A DNA stretch of 64,000 bases from Bacillus sp. NTK071 (GTDB lineage Bacteria > Bacillota > Bacilli > Bacillales > Guptibacillaceae), in the NCBI RefSeq assembly GCF_017303315.1, contig NZ_JAFKOI010000004.1, forward strand, positions 169,557 through 233,556, given 5' to 3'. Of this stretch, positions 16,577-25,312 are shown one piece after another. The notes beneath the pieces were generated by a model. It had not been told where the DNA came from and searched no databases. It worked only from the letters and a program-made list of their open reading frames with translations. A program made the translations under genes and the position numbers. Each line of letters starts with the position of its first letter. The stretch's first letter is position 1.

Positions 16577-18001
16577 CTATGATTTCATATGCTTTCCTTT
16601 ACCGAAATAAAAGAGACCAGACAATATACCGATAATTACCATTATAATGGCGAATATCAAACTTGTTACCGCCCCAAACTGCACGATGAAAGGAACAGAG
16701 AGTGCTGTAATGAGTCCACCACCTAAGAATGGTTCATAAACAAGCTGCTTATAGCCGAATGCTTCAAATGCTGGTGATTCGTTATTAGGATCTACGATGC
16801 GCATAAGAAGCAATCCTGTTGCAGTTACGCCCATTGATTGCCCAAAGTCACCGATTCCTCGTTCAAACCAGTAGTCTGGAATAATTTTCGGAGCAAGTTT
16901 AAGGAAGCCAAACAAGTTCCACGATATACCCGCTGCTGCAAGAATTAAGAATGGAACGAGATATTCACCGATTACATCAAGCGACACGGTAGCAATCGCC
17001 GTAATGATTAGAATATCAAGCGCAAGACCTTGAATTCGATTGATCATTCTACGATCAACTAGGTTGTATTTATCCTTTTTACTAAAGAATATTTGAAGAA
17101 TAATACCGCCGAACATCGCGATTGGAAATAGCGGAATGTATTTCATGAAGCTTGAACCTGTCCAATTTGTAATCGTGATGCTTTCAAGCCCAATAAGACC
17201 TTGAAGAATCAACCAGCCTATTAAAATTGCCAGCATGACGATTGCTAAATGAAACGAAAGTGGTTCAATGGATTCAGGACGGGTTGTCATTTTACCAGCT
17301 GGTTCCCGGTTTTGGTACTCCATAATCCCTTGCTTACGAAGCTCGGAAAAGCCGTTCACATCTTTAATGATCTTCGTTTTCCCGCTACGAACACCCCAGT
17401 TGATTAGGATAATACCAAATACGACACCAGAAAGAACGCCGACTGTGGCTAGTCCAATCGCAAGGTCAAATGCTTCTTCGAACCCTAACTCTTCGAATGT
17501 ACTTGCCATTCCGGCAGCTGTACCATGTCCACCTTCAAACGCTACTTCAATTAGCGCACCTGCCATTGCAGGAATATCGAAGAATGGCGTAAGAATAAAG
17601 ATGGCAACAAGCAAGCCGATTACATATTGCCCCCAGCCAATTGCCCAACCTAAGGCGAGCTGAGGTCCGCCGAATTCCCATATATCGCGAAGCTTCGGCA
17701 TCGTTGCTCCTAAGAATAATGACGCGAATACCACGTTAATCATTAAACCAGGTAATGCTGACCACACTTCAATGATTGTGCCTGTCATAATACCACTTGC
17801 TAGAAAGTGATCATCCGCCACAAATTGTGTCATGATCTTCCCGAGCACCTGTGGTCCTAATAATAATGCGACAAAACCGCCAATAATAGATGATGGCAGA
17901 AATAGATTTTGTAATACCTTTACTTTCAATCGAATGATCTTCCCTATAAGAAGAAACACACCTATATACAATAACGCAAATCCTATCTGTTCCGGATTCA
18001 T
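16577..18001 (-). CDS. GltS-type sodium/glutamate symporter family protein
   Basis: A 474-residue integral membrane protein with about twelve hydrophobic segments. The N-terminal half (LFLPSSIIGGFVALLLGPQ) and the Gly-rich segment GGHGTAAGMASTFEELG resemble the repeated re-entrant loops of the GltS family. The second half repeats the pattern with RGIGDFGQSMGVTATGLLLMR. The start ATG follows GAGGTGAGAGGA. The GltS family imports glutamate with sodium, though this longer group may carry other substrates. It is a single-gene unit. Confidence 0.78.
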   Translation of the reverse strand: MNPEQIGFALLYIGVFLLIGKIIRLKVKVLQNLFLPSSIIGGFVALLLGPQVLGKIMTQFVADDHFLASGIMTGTIIEVWSALPGLMINVVFASLFLGATMPKLRDIWEFGGPQLALGWAIGWGQYVIGLLVAIFILTPFFDIPAMAGALIEVAFEGGHGTAAGMASTFEELGFEEAFDLAIGLATVGVLSGVVFGIILINWGVRSGKTKIIKDVNGFSELRKQGIMEYQNREPAGKMTTRPESIEPLSFHLAIVMLAILIGWLILQGLIGLESITITNWTGSSFMKYIPLFPIAMFGGIILQIFFSKKDKYNLVDRRMINRIQGLALDILIITAIATVSLDVIGEYLVPFLILAAAGISWNLFGFLKLAPKIIPDYWFERGIGDFGQSMGVTATGLLLMRIVDPNNESPAFEAFGYKQLVYEPFLGGGLITALSVPFIVQFGAVTSLIFAIIMVIIGILSGLFYFGKGKHMKS

Positions 18002-18249
18002 TTCCTCTCACCTCTTTGGTCCATATGTTTTCCTCATATTGAGGCAACTGCCTCACCAAATGGGGTGATGTTAACAGTCCACTCTGAAGGTTCCACAAAT
18101 AAATCTTACTAAAACGTCTTTAAATAAATTCAGATAATTCTTTTCACTTAAGGGTTCAGTCACATACCTGACGCCTTCTGAACTGTTCGACTACAGATTT
18201 CTATCAATTTGTATTAGAATAGAGGGAGCGAAAAATAGGAGTGGTAAAG

Positions 18250-18993
18250 ATGGAAAAAGAAATTAAGCTTATAGCCTTAGATATGGACGGAACACTCGTC
18301 AATCATGACGGGGATGTTTCGAAAGAAAATGAAGACGCAGTTAAGCGTGCGAAGGAGCAAGGAATCCATGTAGTTTTAAGCACAGGACGCTCCCTGCCGT
18401 TCTGCCGTGATATTGCTGAACAGCTTGGTCATTCCGCTTATCTAGTAACTGTTAATGGTGGTCAGATTTTTGACAAGGAATTAAACCTTGTTGATAGCAC
18501 GCATCTTACTAATGATCTTGTGAAGCGACTCTGGGATCTGAAAGTAAAGCATGATGTGTATTTCTGGTCGTCCACGACAGAAGGTGTATTCAATACGAAG
18601 AAACCATTTGAGAAAGAAATTGATGACTATAACTGGTTGAAATTCGGCTTTGATATTCAAGACGATAATATACGTAAAGTGATTACTGATGAAGTCATGG
18701 CAAATGAAGCGTTAGAAGTGACGAATTCTAGTCCAACGAATCTTGAAATTAATCCGGCAGGTGTGAACAAAGCAGCTGCGTTAATGAAAGTTTGTAACTG
18801 GCTTGATCTTTCAATGGACAATGTGATGGCAGTTGGTGACAGCATGAATGATATCGCCATGATCAGAGAAGCTGGCTTCGGTGTTGCAATGGGCAACGCG
18901 CAAGAGCGCGTGAAAGAAGCAGCGAACTGGATTACAAAAGACTACACAGAACACGGCGTAGCCCACGCAATTGACCGTGTATTGAAGAAGTAG
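18250..18993 (+). CDS. HAD-IIB (Cof-type) hydrolase
   Basis: A 247-residue haloacid dehalogenase-type phosphatase of the Cof group. Motif I is LDMDGTLV with the nucleophile Asp, motif II is STGRS, motif III is the Lys in the NKAAAL segment, and motif IV is GDSMNDIAM. A cap domain sits between motifs II and III. It probably dephosphorylates sugar phosphates or small cofactors. The ATG at 18250 lies eight bases after AGGAG; a GTG at 18241 overlaps that site. A dispersed repeat begins at its stop codon. Confidence 0.88.
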   Translation: MEKEIKLIALDMDGTLVNHDGDVSKENEDAVKRAKEQGIHVVLSTGRSLPFCRDIAEQLGHSAYLVTVNGGQIFDKELNLVDSTHLTNDLVKRLWDLKVKHDVYFWSSTTEGVFNTKKPFEKEIDDYNWLKFGFDIQDDNIRKVITDEVMANEALEVTNSSPTNLEINPAGVNKAAALMKVCNWLDLSMDNVMAVGDSMNDIAMIREAGFGVAMGNAQERVKEAANWITKDYTEHGVAHAIDRVLKK

Positions 18994-19034
18994 TGCCTGG
19001 CACCACCCGAATAAGCTCGATAAATGTCGAAAGG
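18991..19034 (+). repeat. Dispersed GTGCCTGGCACC repeat, copy 6
   Basis: TAGTGCCTGGCACCACCCGAA starts in the stop codon of the HAD hydrolase gene and carries an ATGTCGAAAG tail about 15 bases on. It is the best-conserved copy of the core. Confidence 0.7.
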
Positions 19035-19150
19035 CGGCGCAATGGAGTTTCTCCACTGTGTCGCCTTTGTTTATGCTTTTAACTATCCAGCGAGCTCTCT
19101 TTATACCGATCGATGCCCATATATTCCCTAGATCCTCATCCTTCTCCCTT

Positions 19151-19705
19151 TTATTTCTCTGTCACATTTAAAACATATGGTTTGTGAGTATGAAGCTCTT
19201 CACCTTTCTCCACATGAACTTTAAGCATGTACGTTCTTGGTTCAGAAATCTCTATTTTCCCTTCATACATACCTTCACCTTTCTCCTCCGCATCTGTGTA
19301 GGTATGCTGTTCTTCTCCCTCTTCCCAGTATTCAAAACGTACGTTAGCTTCTGTGAGCGACTGCTTGCCTTCTGTAACTGTAGTTGTGAGAAGTGTCGAA
19401 TCCATTTCATCAGCTTTTAACATGATTCCGAGCTCTGATCCGTGATGATCACCATGATCCCCTTCATCATCTGAGCTATTTTCTGTAATTACGATATCTA
19501 ATGTAGGTCCAGACATTTCTTCGACTTCATCATTACTCTCCATCGCCTCACCTGCCTCAGTCGAATTATTGTCATTATTATTCATCTGTTCCTCACTAGT
19601 CTCATTGGCCATTGTGTCATTACTTAATGAGTTATCTGCAGTGCCTGAACATGCAGCAAGTGCTAGAAGAAACACAATCCCAATCACTAGTGATACTTTT
19701 TTCAT
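19151..19705 (-). CDS. FixH/YtkA-like lipoprotein
   Basis: A 184-residue lipoprotein with signal peptide ending LAAC, a long acidic Asn/Glu/Met linker to about residue 80 and a C-terminal domain of about 100 residues. The domain fits the FixH/YtkA-like immunoglobulin-type family: VRFEYWEEG, EGMYEGKIEISEPRTYML and a closing HTHKPYVLNV segment. His residues just before and inside the domain (HGDHHG) could bind metal. The ATG follows GAGGAG. B. subtilis YtkA is a surface lipoprotein of unknown function, so no role is assigned. Confidence 0.75.
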   Translation of the reverse strand: MKKVSLVIGIVFLLALAACSGTADNSLSNDTMANETSEEQMNNNDNNSTEAGEAMESNDEVEEMSGPTLDIVITENSSDDEGDHGDHHGSELGIMLKADEMDSTLLTTTVTEGKQSLTEANVRFEYWEEGEEQHTYTDAEEKGEGMYEGKIEISEPRTYMLKVHVEKGEELHTHKPYVLNVTEK

Positions 19706-19791
19706 CCTATCCCACTCCTCTTTTCTCTATTTAACTAGCTAACGAAATAGGCGTAAAAATGGATCACTAACGTTTATCAGTGACAACAATA

Positions 19792-19819
19792 AACCCCCTC
19801 TTATAGATAAGAGGGGGTT
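19792..19819 (-). terminator. Rho-independent terminator
   Basis: AACCCCCTCTTAT pairs perfectly with ATAAGAGGGGGTT, followed on the minus strand by a T-rich run. It ends the prs paralogue ten bases beyond its stop codon. Confidence 0.85.
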
Positions 19820-19829
19820 CCTAACGAAA

Positions 19830-20774
19830 TTATCGAATTTTACTAATCGAAAGCTTTTCTTGCACAACTTGAATAGCTTTAGCGAGTAATGGTGCAATGG
19901 ATAAAACAGTAATTTTATCCAAATCATCTGATTCTGGCAAAGCAATTGTATTTGTAACAACGACTTCTTTGATGTTCGATTCTGCAATTTCTTCTGTAGC
20001 ATTTCCCGAAAGGACAGCGTGTGTAAATGTAGCGTACACTTCCTTAACACCTTGTTCCTCTAGGATACGAGATGTAAATGCTACGTTTCGGCCAGTATCG
20101 ATCATATCGTCGATAATAATAGCCGTTTTGCCTTTTACATCACCAATAACATTAACAGTGGATGGTTCTCCAGTATCGTAAGAGCGACGGTCAATGAGTG
20201 CAATCGGAACATCAAGAAGAGAACCAAGCTTACGTGCACGTAGAGCACTACTGTTGTCTGGTGCGACAACTATAATGTCTTCTAGGTTCTTTTTCTCGAA
20301 GTATTCAGCTAGAATCGGAATACCTGATACTTGATCCACTGGAATATTGAAAAAACCTTCAATTTGATTCGCGTGTAGATCAATCGTTAGAACGCGAGTG
20401 GCACCTGCACGCTCAAGCATATTAGCAATAAGCTTGGCAGTAATCGGTTGTCTTGGACCAGTTTTTCTATCTTGTCTTGCGTATCCATAATACGGTAACA
20501 CGACATTAATCGTTTTTGCAGATGCTCGTTTCAAGGCATCAATCATAATCAACAGTTCCATAAGGTAGTCGTTCCCTGAACCAGCAATGGACTGAACAAG
20601 ATAGGTATCGCAACCACGGATGCTTTCCTCAACGTTCATGTGGATTTCTCCGTCACTGAAGCGTTTCACGGAGCAATTCCCCGCTTTAATCCCAAGTACC
20701 TCAACAATTTCCTGAGCCAACTCTGGGTTCGAATTCAAAGCGAACACTTTCACATCTTCTTCATGGCGTAGCAT
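19830..20774 (-). CDS. Ribose-phosphate pyrophosphokinase, divergent paralogue
   Basis: A 314-residue member of the PRPP synthetase family, which makes PRPP from ribose 5-phosphate and ATP. The ATP-site region is well kept (PYYGYARQDRK, ASAKTINVV). Several positions nearly invariant in the family differ: the PDHGG segment reads PDNSS (His to Asn at 173), IDHL reads VDQV, and the PRPP loop DxxDTxGT reads DDMIDTGRN. The gene is alone here rather than in the usual gcaD-prs group, so it is probably a second copy. It may be less active, altered in regulation, or a partner of the main enzyme. The start ATG follows AAGGAG. Confidence 0.85.
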   Translation of the reverse strand: MLRHEEDVKVFALNSNPELAQEIVEVLGIKAGNCSVKRFSDGEIHMNVEESIRGCDTYLVQSIAGSGNDYLMELLIMIDALKRASAKTINVVLPYYGYARQDRKTGPRQPITAKLIANMLERAGATRVLTIDLHANQIEGFFNIPVDQVSGIPILAEYFEKKNLEDIIVVAPDNSSALRARKLGSLLDVPIALIDRRSYDTGEPSTVNVIGDVKGKTAIIIDDMIDTGRNVAFTSRILEEQGVKEVYATFTHAVLSGNATEEIAESNIKEVVVTNTIALPESDDLDKITVLSIAPLLAKAIQVVQEKLSISKIR

Positions 20775-20981
20775 AGCGTAGCTCCTTTATCGTTCGTTTA
20801 TCAATTAGTATGCGTTTCATACGTATGTATTTAGTTTCAACTTCCTCTCCACTATACCATACACAACCAGTCAAATCCTGCTCAATTTATCCCAAAATCG
20901 ATCAATCATTACAAATTGTGTTCTGTAGTTTTTCTGTATGCGCTTTAGTTTCAATATTACCAACCAGATTATCTAACCCGT

Positions 20982-21479
20982 CTATCTCTTTCGCACCGAT
21001 TGGATAATATAAAGTAAAATTGAGCCAAAAATAATGGTTAGAAACAATGGCAATAATTCAGGCGAAAGTGCTTCCTGTTCTCCACTTCCAATCAAGAAAC
21101 TTTCTCTCGTAAGCAAGGCAAACATAATCGCAATGGTATTTTTCAGAAAATGAATCAGTGTCACTGCACTCCGATACTGCAATGCAGCGTTTTCTTCTGT
21201 AATCCTAACAATATAATTGTATACATGTGGGTAACGCTCCAAAATCGAAAGTCCGATCCAAATAACAGTACCGATAAGAGGGAGTAAAAGAAGCATGCTT
21301 TTTGGCCCCCAATTATCAGGGTCACCTGACGCATCAAAATGAATAGGTACTTGTTCTGGTAGTATAGACCACTTCAACAAGACATACACAAAGCTAGAAA
21401 GTAGAAAAAGAATGGCAGCTATTTCAAATGATTTCTGTAGAAACGTTTTTTCGCTATCTAGCTTCAGTCTCTTTCCCAT
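20982..21479 (-). CDS. DUF1648-type membrane protein
   Basis: A 165-residue protein with about four membrane segments. The segment LPEQVPIHFDASGDPDNWG after the first helix is the typical DUF1648 signature seen in SdpI-like and related Bacillus membrane proteins. The ATG at 21479 has AAGGAG eight bases upstream; an upstream GTG overlaps that site. The role is unknown; relatives sit near regulators or stress-linked genes, but no such partner is adjacent here. Confidence 0.72.
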   Translation of the reverse strand: MGKRLKLDSEKTFLQKSFEIAAILFLLSSFVYVLLKWSILPEQVPIHFDASGDPDNWGPKSMLLLLPLIGTVIWIGLSILERYPHVYNYIVRITEENAALQYRSAVTLIHFLKNTIAIMFALLTRESFLIGSGEQEALSPELLPLFLTIIFGSILLYIIQSVRKR

Positions 21480-21562
21480 AATCTCCACTCCTTTTTAGTT
21501 AATATATATACGTACACTATCAATGAAATGTTTCATTACGATCCCTATGCTAGAATATGAAA

Positions 21563-21588
21563 AAACCGTACCTCATCGGGTACGGTTT
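21563..21588 (-). terminator. Rho-independent terminator
   Basis: AAACCGTACC pairs with GGTACGGTTT, followed on the minus strand by a T run, just beyond the aldo/keto reductase stop codon. Confidence 0.8.
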
Positions 21589-21592
21589 CTCA

Positions 21593-22558
21593 TCACATCT
21601 TCGCTACTTTACGCGATGCTTCATCAATTCTATTCATTTCTTCTTCCGTTAGCTTAAATCCAAGAACTTTCACATTGTCTTCAGCATGCTTTAATTTGGA
21701 TGCGCCCGGAATCGCAACAACCGTATCACCGTGAAAGTGAACAAGCCAGTTAAGCGCAACCTGCCCTGCGCCCACTCCATATGCAGCACCAATTTCCTTA
21801 AGTAAATTGATTAACGGTAACGTTTTGGCTAATCCTTGAGGCTTAAATTGAGACATATGTTTCCGTGGTCCAGAAAGGTTCGCAATAAGATCAGGATTCT
21901 GGTGAAACTTCCCTGTTAAAATCCCTTGTTCTAGTGGAGAGTAAGCAATAATGGTAACACCATGTTGCTTCGCAAGATCCATTACGCCGTTCGTTTCAAT
22001 TCGACGATCCAACAGGCTGTACTTCATTTGATTCGAAGCTAGACTTGCTCCGTGTGTATTCAATTCTTTAATGGCGCGGGCCATTTTATCACAATTAAAA
22101 TTACTAACGCCGATCGCATCAATTTCCCCCTGATGGAGTAGTGACGCCATTTCTTTCATCTCTTTTTCAGGAGAAGAAAACGAGAATGGCTGGTGTACTT
22201 GATGAAGATCAATTCGTCTACCTTGTAATGCATTCTTTCTAGTTTGAATCGTTCCTGTTATAGAAGAAGCTGTTCTTAGTAATGGCCACCATTTCGTTGC
22301 GATGAGCGCTTTCTCCTCAGGAATATGAAGTCGATTTAGTGCACCTGCAAGTGCTTCTTCTGACTTTCCCTTACCGTATGCTTCAGCTGTATCGAACCAG
22401 TTAATTCCACCATCGAGACTCATTTTGACGATTGCGTCCATATCTTTTTCAGAGATTGTAGAGAAATAGCTTCCAATTAAACCACTACCCTGGCTAAATT
22501 GCCATGTGCCAAGTCCAATTGGTGATATTAAATAGTCTGTTTGACCAAGTTTTCTCAA
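21593..22558 (-). CDS. Aldo/keto reductase
   Basis: A reductase of about 321 residues with the family TIM-barrel and its catalytic tetrad: Asp and Tyr in FDTAEAYGKG, Lys in ATKWWP and His in VHQPF. It uses NADPH to reduce aldehydes or ketones; the substrate is unknown. AAGGG sits almost against the ATG at 22570, so the TTG at 22558 (MRKLGQTD) is the better-spaced start. The gene is a single unit with its own terminator. Confidence 0.85.
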   Translation of the reverse strand: MRKLGQTDYLISPIGLGTWQFSQGSGLIGSYFSTISEKDMDAIVKMSLDGGINWFDTAEAYGKGKSEEALAGALNRLHIPEEKALIATKWWPLLRTASSITGTIQTRKNALQGRRIDLHQVHQPFSFSSPEKEMKEMASLLHQGEIDAIGVSNFNCDKMARAIKELNTHGASLASNQMKYSLLDRRIETNGVMDLAKQHGVTIIAYSPLEQGILTGKFHQNPDLIANLSGPRKHMSQFKPQGLAKTLPLINLLKEIGAAYGVGAGQVALNWLVHFHGDTVVAIPGASKLKHAEDNVKVLGFKLTEEEMNRIDEASRKVAKM

Positions 22559-22636
22559 AGTCGTGCACATCCCTTAGTTTGTCTTGATTCAAGTATAGCA
22601 CTCGATAAAGTCCACCTTCTATCTTTAAGCTTGATG

Positions 22637-23059
22637 CTATAGCTCTTTTTTAAAGGAATAACTAACTCGTTGATATGACATCTTACCTTCATAGAAGCGA
22701 TGCGCATCTTTTCTTTGAAGACCAGAAGAAAGCGCAACTGATTCATACCCTCGATTTCTTGCCCACTCTTCTATGAAAGAAAGAAGCTCCTTGCCATATC
22801 CTTTGGATCGATGCTTCTCACTAGTTACAAGATCACATACCCAAACAGATCGTCCATTGTATAGCGTAATCATTGGTTTAAATCCCGTCACCGCAACGAT
22901 CGTATCACCTTCATAAAGAGCATAGATGCGATACATATCTTTTTCCTGTGCTTCTTTAACTAGCTCTAGAAAATTCTTCTCGTCTAGATGAGGTCTTAGT
23001 TCTTTCATAACTTGAAAAGCTTCAAGCCATTCATCCTTCGTATTCATTTCTTTAATCAT
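22637..23059 (-). CDS. GNAT acetyltransferase
   Basis: A 140-residue N-acetyltransferase with the acetyl-CoA loop, seen as SEKHRSKGYGKELLSFIEEWA near residue 75-95. The following GYESVALSSG and AHRFYEG segments are typical of the GNAT fold. The ATG is seven bases after AGGAGG. The acceptor is unknown. It lies divergent to the glutamine synthetase gene but has no evident link to it. Confidence 0.85.
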   Translation of the reverse strand: MIKEMNTKDEWLEAFQVMKELRPHLDEKNFLELVKEAQEKDMYRIYALYEGDTIVAVTGFKPMITLYNGRSVWVCDLVTSEKHRSKGYGKELLSFIEEWARNRGYESVALSSGLQRKDAHRFYEGKMSYQRVSYSFKKEL

Positions 23060-23291
23060 TCATTTGCCTCCTGTACTTTTCAACGTTCATCTTGTTTTTA
23101 GTTTAAAATGGCTCGTAACTCACGTTCACCCTCTAATTCTACAAATTAAATACAAAACCTTTCTACCGTTCATTTGATAACGCTTACTTTAATTGCATAA
23201 ATAGCGGTGGAAATAAAAAGTGGTTTACGTTCATTCGACAGAGGTTATTACTAAGACATGTCCGCATTTATACATTGTGATTGAAGTTTTA

Positions 23292-23308
23292 TGTTAGGTA
23301 TCCTTACA
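23292..23308 (+). promoter_or_regulatory. GlnR/TnrA box
   Basis: TGTTAGGTATCCTTACA fits the TGTNA-N7-TNACA consensus of GlnR and TnrA exactly. It lies 75 bases before the glnA start, where it would repress or activate according to nitrogen supply. Confidence 0.75.
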
Positions 23309-23382
23309 TAAAAACACAATTATCTGTAAATATCATTAAAATGAACACTAACAAAAAAATTAAAGGTGAGGTTATTTAATCC

Positions 23383-24705
23383 ATGACTCTAACGAAGAAT
23401 AGTATTCAACAAGACATCATGAAGGAAGCAAAAGAAAAGAAAGTCGAATTTATTCGCCTTGAATTTACTGACATGCTTGGCGAAACGAAAAACGTAGAAC
23501 TCCCAATTGAAGAATTGGAAAGCGTTATGAATAACGAAGCTATGTTTGACAGCTCTTCCATTGCAGGCTTCTCTGATATTCAGGAAAGTGACATGTATCT
23601 ATTCCCAGATCTTGAAACCTTTAAAGTTCTTCCAGACGCTGTTGATCAGGATTGTATCGCTCGCTTTGTTTGTGACATTCATACACCCGATGGCGAGCCA
23701 TTCGAAGGTGATCCACGTTATATTCTCAAAAGAGCTATGAAAGAAGCAGAAGACATGGGCTATACTGTTAACGTTGGTCCAGAACCTGAATTCTTCCTAT
23801 TTAAATTAGATAAAGAAGGATACCCAATCCGTAAAATGAATGACCGCGCTGGTTATTTCGATGCATCACCAAAAGATAAAGGTGATCAAGTTCGTCGTGA
23901 TATCGTTCGTACGCTTAAGAAATTCGGATTTGAAATGGAAGCTTCCCACCACGAAGTAGCACAGGGACAGCATGAAATTAACTTCCGTTTTGACAGTGTC
24001 ATTAAAGCAGCTGATAACATCCAGACGTTTAAGAACGTTGTTAAAGATGTAGCAACTAACCACGACTATCATGCAACATTTATGCCGAAGCCAATCGCTG
24101 GTGAGAATGGCTCGGGTATGCATTGTCACCTTTCTCTCTTCACAAATGGCGAAAGCGCATTTTACGATGAGAACGATCCAGAAGGCATTTCAACGACAAT
24201 GAAACAGTTTATGGCAGGTATCCTTTCTCATGCAAATGGACTGGCTGCTATTACAAACCCGAACATTAACTCATACAAGCGTCTCGTTCCAGGTTATGAA
24301 GCACCTGTAAGTGTTGCATGGTCTCACTCTAACCGTAGCTGTATGATTCGCGTTCCTACAACTCGCGGAATGGGCACTCGTTTTGAAATCCGTAACCCGG
24401 ATCCAACAGCTAACCCATATCTAACACTTGCTGCTGTTATTCATGCAGGACTTGAAGGAATCCGCCACGAGCTTGATGCTGGAGCACCAGAATCACGTAA
24501 CTTGTATGAAGTTGCAACGGATGATGTTCCGACACTTCCAACGAACTTGAAGGAAGCAATTAAAGCTCTTCGCGAAGATAAGGTTGTGATGGAAGCACTA
24601 GGCGACCATACTTCAAGAGTTTATATTGAAGCTAAGGAGAAAGAATGGATTGAATACTCCCTTAATGTTAGCCAATGGGAAGTCGATCGTTATATGAATA
24701 AGTAA
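23383..24705 (+). CDS. glnA: Glutamine synthetase type I, variant
   Basis: A 440-residue type I glutamine synthetase that makes glutamine from glutamate, ammonium and ATP. The catalytic signatures are intact: GPEPEFF, HHEVAQGQHEI, NGSGMHCHLS, VPGYEAP and ATP/Glu-binding NRS..IRVP. The loop that reads GSSIEGFVRI in B. subtilis GlnA reads SSSIAGFSDI here, so the feedback-related Arg62 is replaced by Asp and Glu58 by Ala. The C-terminus ends YMNK, without the usual final residues. No glnR gene is beside it, so this may be a second, less feedback-sensitive enzyme. A GlnR/TnrA box lies upstream. Confidence 0.93.
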   Translation: MTLTKNSIQQDIMKEAKEKKVEFIRLEFTDMLGETKNVELPIEELESVMNNEAMFDSSSIAGFSDIQESDMYLFPDLETFKVLPDAVDQDCIARFVCDIHTPDGEPFEGDPRYILKRAMKEAEDMGYTVNVGPEPEFFLFKLDKEGYPIRKMNDRAGYFDASPKDKGDQVRRDIVRTLKKFGFEMEASHHEVAQGQHEINFRFDSVIKAADNIQTFKNVVKDVATNHDYHATFMPKPIAGENGSGMHCHLSLFTNGESAFYDENDPEGISTTMKQFMAGILSHANGLAAITNPNINSYKRLVPGYEAPVSVAWSHSNRSCMIRVPTTRGMGTRFEIRNPDPTANPYLTLAAVIHAGLEGIRHELDAGAPESRNLYEVATDDVPTLPTNLKEAIKALREDKVVMEALGDHTSRVYIEAKEKEWIEYSLNVSQWEVDRYMNK

Positions 24706-24710
24706 TTAAA

Positions 24711-24741
24711 AATGAGCTGTCTCTTGATGAGACAGCTCATT
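24711..24741 (+). terminator. Rho-independent terminator
   Basis: AATGAGCTGTCTC pairs with GAGACAGCTCATT, followed by TCATT, after glnA and before the convergent Spo0E-like gene. Confidence 0.8.
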
Positions 24742-24749
24742 TCATTATT

Positions 24750-24932
24750 CTATATTGTTGTTTGATGCTTTCGTTTGCAATCTTTAAGCTTCTGGTAAAG
24801 AACGATCTTTGCATCTAATCGTTTACTTAGAAGAAGGGTTTTACCACTTGAATAATCATCTACTTCTTTCCCAAGATCATAAAGCACCATTCGCAAATTA
24901 TAGATTTCATGTTCAAGCCGCTGCAGTAACAT
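24750..24932 (-). CDS. Spo0E-like phosphatase
   Basis: A 60-residue helical protein of the Spo0E family, small aspartyl-phosphate phosphatases that dephosphorylate Spo0A-P and hold back sporulation. The signature SKRLD in LLLSKRLDAKIVLYQ fits the family pattern SxxLD, and the preceding helix starts LEHEIYNLR. The start is the ATG with GGGAGAG upstream; the longer reading has no such site. It supports an endospore-forming host. Confidence 0.75.
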   Translation of the reverse strand: MLLQRLEHEIYNLRMVLYDLGKEVDDYSSGKTLLLSKRLDAKIVLYQKLKDCKRKHQTTI

Positions 24933-25155
24933 AGCGCTCTCCCTTATTATTTGTCTTTTCATTAGAGTAACATAAATTCCACCAATTAATTTCATTATTT
25001 TACATTTCACATAGTTTTTTACAACTATTGCAAAAGCAATTCAATTTCCCCGTCCGAAAGTTTGAAAACATTGAATACTAGAACATTATTTCAAATGATT
25101 GACCACCCTTTTGATCACTGTTATGATTTTCGTTATAAATTTAAACATAGAACTA

Positions 25156-25223
25156 CCTTGTATAAGTTCAGGGATACGGCCTGAACGTTTCTACTAGCTA
25201 CCGAGAATGGCTTGTCTACAAGG
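25156..25223 (+). promoter_or_regulatory. Purine riboswitch aptamer
   Basis: CCTTGTA pairs with TACAAGG to form P1. Then follow P2 (TTCAGG with CCTGAA) around the L2 GATACGG, J2/3 GTTTCTAC, and P3 (AGCT with GGCT) around TACCGAGAATG. These match the purine aptamer layout. The residue aligned with the ligand-reading base is C, so guanine or hypoxanthine is expected. J3/1 reads GTCTAC instead of GACTAT/C, which is unusual. It precedes a purine permease gene. Confidence 0.8.
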
Positions 25224-25254
25224 AATTATGACTATTTCATATTCCTTGTGATTT

Positions 25255-25286
25255 GACTTTGGCTCGTGTAGCCAGAGTCTTTTTTA
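25255..25286 (+). terminator. Riboswitch expression-platform terminator
   Basis: GACTTTGGCT pairs with AGCCAGAGTC followed by seven T. It lies 30 bases after the aptamer and before the permease start. An ACAAGGAAT/ATTCCTTGT stem upstream could act as the alternative fold. Confidence 0.8.
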
Positions 25287-25312
25287 TTTGTTTGAAATCA
25301 GGAGGGTACACC

